Shown here: positions 59,758 to 64,000 of the stretch, one piece after another | Position numbering within the stretch: position 1 is the first letter of the stretch | Layout of the letters: each line of letters begins with the position of its first letter | The notes under the pieces: generated by a model | Seen by the model: the letters and a program-made list of their open reading frames with translations, nothing else | The model's database searches: none | What the model was told of the DNA's origin: nothing | From: Zunongwangia pacifica | GTDB taxonomy: Bacteria > Bacteroidota > Bacteroidia > Flavobacteriales > Flavobacteriaceae | Assembly (NCBI RefSeq): GCF_023499215.1 | Contig: NZ_JAKHSK010000007.1 | Span: forward strand, 112,265-176,264 | DNA length: 64,000 nt | Direction: 5' to 3' | Program-made: the position numbers and the translations under genes

Positions 59758-61773
59758 ATGATGAGTATTTTAAACAAATTAAGCTTAACACGCCTTGCTT
59801 TAGTTCTTTTTCTAGTGCTAAACCTTACAGCAGATCTTTTTGGTCAATCTCAGGATAAGACGTTTAGCGTGGAACCAAAATTTCCCAAAGCGGGAGATAA
59901 GGTGACTATAAGTTATAATGCCTCGCAAACACCCTTAAAGGATCATGACGAAATAAGTGCTGTAGTTTATACTTACGCAGATTTTAAATGGAATGTACAA
60001 GACGCCGCACTTAAGCTTAACGATAATAATACCTGGCAAACTCAGATTGAGTTGGAGCCGGGTATTGCACTGATCAATTGCGTTTTTTATGATGATGAAA
60101 TACAGGATCGTGGTGGTACAACGACCTATACCTGGATGATTAGCAAAGCCCCCGGTTCGTATTCGGGCTGGGGTATTATGCGGAACCCTAACATCAACGA
60201 AGACTTTCCGCAACAACTGGATTCTTTAGCCAATATTGAAGATGCAGTAAGCCTGATGTGGCTTAATAATGAGGTTAGGGATAACCCAAAAAGCCGTGTG
60301 CATATTTTCTATCCCGGTTTACGTTTATTGCAACGCACTCGTGAAGAAGATCAAACCGATCGTATCAAAGATGAAGTTAATTATGTGTTGACTCAGCCAG
60401 AGCTTGATCTCAACCAGCAATATGATGTACAACGCAGTTTAGGTTTAATTAGCGGGAATGAAGCCTATATAGATTCTATTCAGAATGTTTTGATTAAGAA
60501 ATATCCCGATGGGGTTTTGGCGCGTGACCGTGCAATTAAAACTATCTTTCGCGAAGCCGATGTGAAAAAACGTCTGAAAGCCTATGATGCTTTTCGTAAG
60601 CAGTTTCCTGAAGAAAAATTTCAAGACGTTTATACCGATATCGAAGCGCTTTATGCAGAAAAACTATATCGCAGCGTAGCCTATACTTACATCGTTCAGG
60701 ATAAAGATTACAGTTTTGTTTTTGATAATCTTAAGAATGCTTCCTATACCAATTTGGTTGATTATGCCTGGCATTTGGTGAGTATTCCGTATAACAATGA
60801 AGATATGTCTTTAGATAGTTTGCAACGCTTTGCAGACCGCATTTTTCCAGAGATTGAGCGTCATGAAAATAAGGTTCCAAAAGCTTATCGAGGAAAACTT
60901 TCGCCTAAGGAATGGAAAAAACAGGCGGTTAAAATTGCAAGTTCTGAGTATCTTACTTATGCTAAAATCCTGGATAAGCAAGGTGATTTTAAGCGTGAAG
61001 ACTATTATTTGGACAAGATAGAAGACGAGTTGAAGTACGAAAATACAGAATATAATGAGCTGTATACACTGAGGCTGGTACGTGAGCGAAAATTTGGCGA
61101 AGCGGTAGACTTCATTGCAGCTTCTTTAAGACATAATAATACATCTCCTGCGATGCTTGAAGTGTTGCAAGAGCAGTATCTAAAATCGGGCAAAGCAGCA
61201 TCGAATTTTGAGGCCTATGTAGAGACCCTCAAAAAAGGTGATGAAAATGAGAGTGAAAAAGAGCGTTTATTAAGCGAACTTATTAAAAAGCCTATTGAAG
61301 GATTTTCTTTGGAAAGTTCTTACGGAGGTAAGGTTAATCTTAAAGATCAATTAGGCAAAATCGTGGTGATCGACATGTGGGCAACCTGGTGCGCACCTTG
61401 TAAAAAAGCCATGCCAGGCATGAAAATGGCGGTAGAACATTATGAAGATGATGCTAATGTTAAGTTTTATTTCTTGGATACTCAGGAATACATAAAAGAT
61501 TACAAAGCCAAGACCGAGGAATTTATCAAGGAAAAAGAATACCCTTTCGAGGTGCTTTACGATGCCGTAAATCCAGAAACGGGGAAGCCTGAAGCGGTGT
61601 ATTCAAAGTATGCGAAAGCTTTTGAGTTTTCAGGTATTCCGCAGAAGATGATCATAGATCAAAATGGTTATTTAAGATGGCGGTCTACTGGCTATAAAGG
61701 TAGCCCTAGTGCATTGGCAGACGAGATTAAAACCATTGTCGAATATTTGAAATCTGAATCTAAATCTAAATGA
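59758..61773 (+). CDS. Large TlpA-like thiol-disulfide oxidoreductase (locus 2)
   Basis: A 671-residue exported protein (signal about residues 1-30, ending LTADLFGQ). The N-terminal Ig-like domain is FPKAGDKVTISYNAS. A middle helical part follows (residues about 170-500). The C-terminal thioredoxin domain has IDMWATWCAPCKKAMPGMKM (Cys pair near 545-548) and the cis-Pro loop FSGIPQKMIIDQNG. It is probably a periplasmic reductase. Its last 4 bp overlap the next hydrolase gene (ATGA), so translation is coupled. Electrons could come from the DsbD encoded downstream. Confidence 0.9.
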   Translation: MMSILNKLSLTRLALVLFLVLNLTADLFGQSQDKTFSVEPKFPKAGDKVTISYNASQTPLKDHDEISAVVYTYADFKWNVQDAALKLNDNNTWQTQIELEPGIALINCVFYDDEIQDRGGTTTYTWMISKAPGSYSGWGIMRNPNINEDFPQQLDSLANIEDAVSLMWLNNEVRDNPKSRVHIFYPGLRLLQRTREEDQTDRIKDEVNYVLTQPELDLNQQYDVQRSLGLISGNEAYIDSIQNVLIKKYPDGVLARDRAIKTIFREADVKKRLKAYDAFRKQFPEEKFQDVYTDIEALYAEKLYRSVAYTYIVQDKDYSFVFDNLKNASYTNLVDYAWHLVSIPYNNEDMSLDSLQRFADRIFPEIERHENKVPKAYRGKLSPKEWKKQAVKIASSEYLTYAKILDKQGDFKREDYYLDKIEDELKYENTEYNELYTLRLVRERKFGEAVDFIAASLRHNNTSPAMLEVLQEQYLKSGKAASNFEAYVETLKKGDENESEKERLLSELIKKPIEGFSLESSYGGKVNLKDQLGKIVVIDMWATWCAPCKKAMPGMKMAVEHYEDDANVKFYFLDTQEYIKDYKAKTEEFIKEKEYPFEVLYDAVNPETGKPEAVYSKYAKAFEFSGIPQKMIIDQNGYLRWRSTGYKGSPSALADEIKTIVEYLKSESKSK

Positions 61774-63158
61774 CTTTAGGTAGAATAGTTATAATGCTCT
61801 TCCTGTTTGGGTTAGGAACAGGTCTTTGGGGGCAGCAGTTATGGCAAGGTCAGCACCAGGCCAAACGTCTGCTTCTGGAGCATAGTCAAAATACCTCAGT
61901 TACAGATTCTATTTTTATAAGCAGTCCCGAATATTTCTACAACCGGATTCCGTTAGAGCAACGTCGGGAACAGGACAGTCTAATCTTAAAAAACGATCAA
62001 TTTGGCGTTGGTCTTAAGTTGGCTGAGAACCCTGATAGTACCTTTACTGCGCGGTTTACCAATTATAAAGGTACGTTCCCGGTAGTTTTTCATCGGGTAA
62101 ATAAGTTGGAACCACAAAGCTATCCGCAACACCCTAAGGGAGCATTGCCGTATGTGAGTACCGACCTTGTGTTTACCGGCAAGCAAACCGGTATTGAGTA
62201 TGGAGGAACTTTGGTTATCCCAGATAATAATAAAAAGTATCCTCTCGCGTTGCTATTGAATGGTACAGGTCAGCAAGATCGAAATTATACCTATAGTGGT
62301 CATCAATTTTTTACCGTTTTGGCAGATGCTTTAGCGCGTAACGGGATCGCTTCGTTTAGAATGGACGATCGCGGAATCGGAAGTACAACCGGAGATTTTG
62401 AAACTTCTGGGATAAGTGATTTTACCGTAGATGCGTGGGAAGCGATAGAATATTTAAAGAATTGTCCTGATGTAGACAGCCGTTTTTTGGGGGTAATAGG
62501 GCATAGTGAAGGTGGTGTAGTAGCTTCGCGACTTACAGCACAGGATAAAGACGTAAAATTTATGGTGAGTCTTTCAGGGGTAGGTGTTTCTGGGTTAAAG
62601 ATCCTTGATTTACAAAACACTGCGGTTTTAAAAGCCTATAAAATGCCCGACAGTCTGGTAAATCTACAGATGAGGTTATACCGCCGGTTGTTTAAAACCG
62701 TCTACCAGAATCAGGAGCCTGATAGCTTAAAATCGGAATTGCAGGACCGCGTTACAAAATGGATGCAGGATAAAAGTCCGGAAATCCTAAAAGCTCTTCA
62801 ATTGGCAGATGGTCGAGACCAAACCCTGATCTATCGTTTTTACAGCAGTGCAAAAACTAAGTTGTACAAAGAAATGATTTTATATGATCCTAAAAAGTAT
62901 TTACCTAAGATAGAAGTTCCTGTTCTTGTGCTCAATGGTGATGCCGATATTTTTGTGCCGGCTTCTGAAAATGTGGAGTCTTTTAAGAAGAATCTTGTAA
63001 ACGCTCCCGTGGTTACCACCAAAATTTATCCAAATTTAAACCATATGTATCAGCATTGTACTACCTGCACTTCAGCAGAAATCAGTACGCTTGATGAAGT
63101 TTTTGCTCCAGAGGTAATGCAGGATATTGCAACGTGGATTTTGGAACAATACGAATAG
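61770..63158 (+). CDS. Alpha/beta hydrolase (S9/acyl-esterase-like), exported
   Basis: A 462-residue exported hydrolase with a signal peptide (RIVIMLFLFGLGTGLWGQ). Residues about 140-462 form the hydrolase fold: LALLLNGTGQQDRNYTYSGH (oxyanion), FRMDDRGIGSTTG, LGVIGHSEGGVVASRL (Ser near 246), VLVLNGDADIFVPASEN (Asp) and LNHMYQHC (His). It belongs with secreted esterases or peptidases of Bacteroidota, and the substrate is unknown. The first 130 residues have no recognised domain. It overlaps the TlpA-like gene by 4 bp and precedes a dsbD-like gene by 57 bp. Confidence 0.85.
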   Translation: MTLGRIVIMLFLFGLGTGLWGQQLWQGQHQAKRLLLEHSQNTSVTDSIFISSPEYFYNRIPLEQRREQDSLILKNDQFGVGLKLAENPDSTFTARFTNYKGTFPVVFHRVNKLEPQSYPQHPKGALPYVSTDLVFTGKQTGIEYGGTLVIPDNNKKYPLALLLNGTGQQDRNYTYSGHQFFTVLADALARNGIASFRMDDRGIGSTTGDFETSGISDFTVDAWEAIEYLKNCPDVDSRFLGVIGHSEGGVVASRLTAQDKDVKFMVSLSGVGVSGLKILDLQNTAVLKAYKMPDSLVNLQMRLYRRLFKTVYQNQEPDSLKSELQDRVTKWMQDKSPEILKALQLADGRDQTLIYRFYSSAKTKLYKEMILYDPKKYLPKIEVPVLVLNGDADIFVPASENVESFKKNLVNAPVVTTKIYPNLNHMYQHCTTCTSAEISTLDEVFAPEVMQDIATWILEQYE

Positions 63159-63215
63159 ATAAAAACTGAAAATTAGGTAGCGTACAGGTAGAAGTTTAGC
63201 CCCTAAAATAGAATT

Positions 63216-64000
63216 ATGAGAGTATTTTTTTTGATGGTGAGTCTTTTAATAGGGCTCCAAAGTCTTAACGCACAGATTTACGATCCGGTATCTTTTGAAA
63301 CTGCTGTAGAACAAAAAAATGCCGGTGAATATGAATTACAAATTAAGGTGAAGCTTGAAGCCGGTTGGCATCTCTATGCTCAACAGGTACCTGAAGGAGG
63401 GCCTATCCCTACTTCCTTTGAGTTTGAACCCTCGGTAAAGTATGAGCTTAAAGGCGAGGTTATAGAGCCCAAGGGTCACGAGGTTGATGATCCGGTTTTT
63501 GAAATGCGCATTAAGTATTTTGAAAACGAAGTACTTTTTACACAACGCATTTTACGCAAATCATCCGAGGCTTTTGATATTACTGCGGTGATGAATTATA
63601 TGGTTTGTAACGATGAAAGTTGTCTTCCACCGGAAGGTAAAACGCTTCAATTTAATCTGAAGAAAGAACCGAAACAACCTGTTAAAGCAGAATCCCAGAT
63701 TCAACAACCTGTTTCAGAACCTTTAGAGCAATCAAGTCCCGAGCCAAAGGAAAACGTGTCCGACAATTATAACGATACTTTTTCGTCAGAGGATACGATT
63801 TCGAACCAGCAATCGGCAGTTAAAGCCTCCGCACAAAAGGATTCGCTCTCCCGTCTTCCAACTTCAACGGTGCCCCAATCCAAATCAGCAAATGACCTGT
63901 CTCAGGAAAAAGAGCCGGAATCATCCCGTGATTTATTCACGATTTTTATCCTGAGTTTTTTAGGTGGTTTTGCAGCGTTGCTGACGCCCTGTGTGTTCCC
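63216..64000 (+). CDS. DsbD-type thiol-disulfide interchange protein, 5' part
   Basis: The first 261 residues of a membrane reductase, cut by the window end. Signal peptide MRVFFLMVSLLIGLQSLNAQ. The periplasmic N-terminal domain has GEYELQIKVKLEAGWHLYAQ and VCNDESCLPPEGKTL, whose Cys pair fits the active pair of the DsbD alpha domain. A Pro/Ser/Gln-rich linker (residues about 150-235) follows. The first membrane helix ends with FLGGFAALLTPCVFP, including the conserved TPCVFP cysteine. DsbD moves electrons from cytoplasmic thioredoxin to periplasmic thiol proteins. Its neighbour is a large TlpA-like protein. Confidence 0.92.
   Translation, partial: MRVFFLMVSLLIGLQSLNAQIYDPVSFETAVEQKNAGEYELQIKVKLEAGWHLYAQQVPEGGPIPTSFEFEPSVKYELKGEVIEPKGHEVDDPVFEMRIKYFENEVLFTQRILRKSSEAFDITAVMNYMVCNDESCLPPEGKTLQFNLKKEPKQPVKAESQIQQPVSEPLEQSSPEPKENVSDNYNDTFSSEDTISNQQSAVKASAQKDSLSRLPTSTVPQSKSANDLSQEKEPESSRDLFTIFILSFLGGFAALLTPCVF

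Overview
The window is a stretch of bacterial chromosome from a member of the Bacteroidota, most likely a (marine) Flavobacteriaceae close to Zunongwangia, Salegentibacter or Gramella. The basis is low GC, SusC/SusD pairs, a hybrid two-component regulator of the HTCS type, ECF/FecR loci, TAnnTTTG-like promoter elements, near absence of Shine-Dalgarno sites, and the run of Flavobacteriia housekeeping genes. The genus is an inference from style, not from a search.

Layout. 1-20.5 kb is mostly core genome: the 3' end of pheS with two small genes, a beta-propeller lipoprotein, gpsA, nadD-gmk-yicC, a YheT hydrolase, a thioesterase, an EamA exporter with an Spx/ArsC-like protein, a DUF3298 lipoprotein, cystathionine gamma-synthase, a cysteine-desulfurase-like protein with an S9 peptidase, an M28 peptidase, a DUF1028/DUF3095 pair and tRNA-Arg(CCT). 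20.5-34.8 kb is a polysaccharide utilization locus (PUL): GH2 beta-galactosidase, GH30 endo-galactanase-like enzyme, SusD, SusC, and a divergent HTCS regulator. The enzyme set suggests beta-1,6-galactan, the side chains of arabinogalactan proteins. 34.8-37.7 kb is an AT-rich accessory patch with a REP-like repeat, a NADAR protein, a DUF4268 nuclease-like protein and a methyltransferase.

37.7-49.4 kb and 52.8-64.0 kb hold two paralogous systems. Each has an ECF sigma factor, a FecR anti-sigma factor, an STN-bearing SusC, a SusD, a large TlpA-like thiol-disulfide protein of about 670-676 residues, and a serine hydrolase or peptidase. The second copy is followed by a DsbD-type electron carrier cut by the window end. 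Together they look like cell-surface-signalled uptake of a peptide-like or disulfide-containing nutrient, with periplasmic reduction and hydrolysis. This is the most interesting theme of the window, and its substrate is unknown. Between the two copies lie a GNAT acetyltransferase, a gene-poor AT-rich stretch, a 59-residue membrane protein, and a DoxX / darcynin / Crp-Fnr cluster.

At least three copies of a degenerate palindromic intergenic repeat (near 8.1, 37.5 and 51.6 kb) mark the borders of accessory blocks. I saw no CRISPR array, rRNA, insertion sequence, prophage or replication origin.
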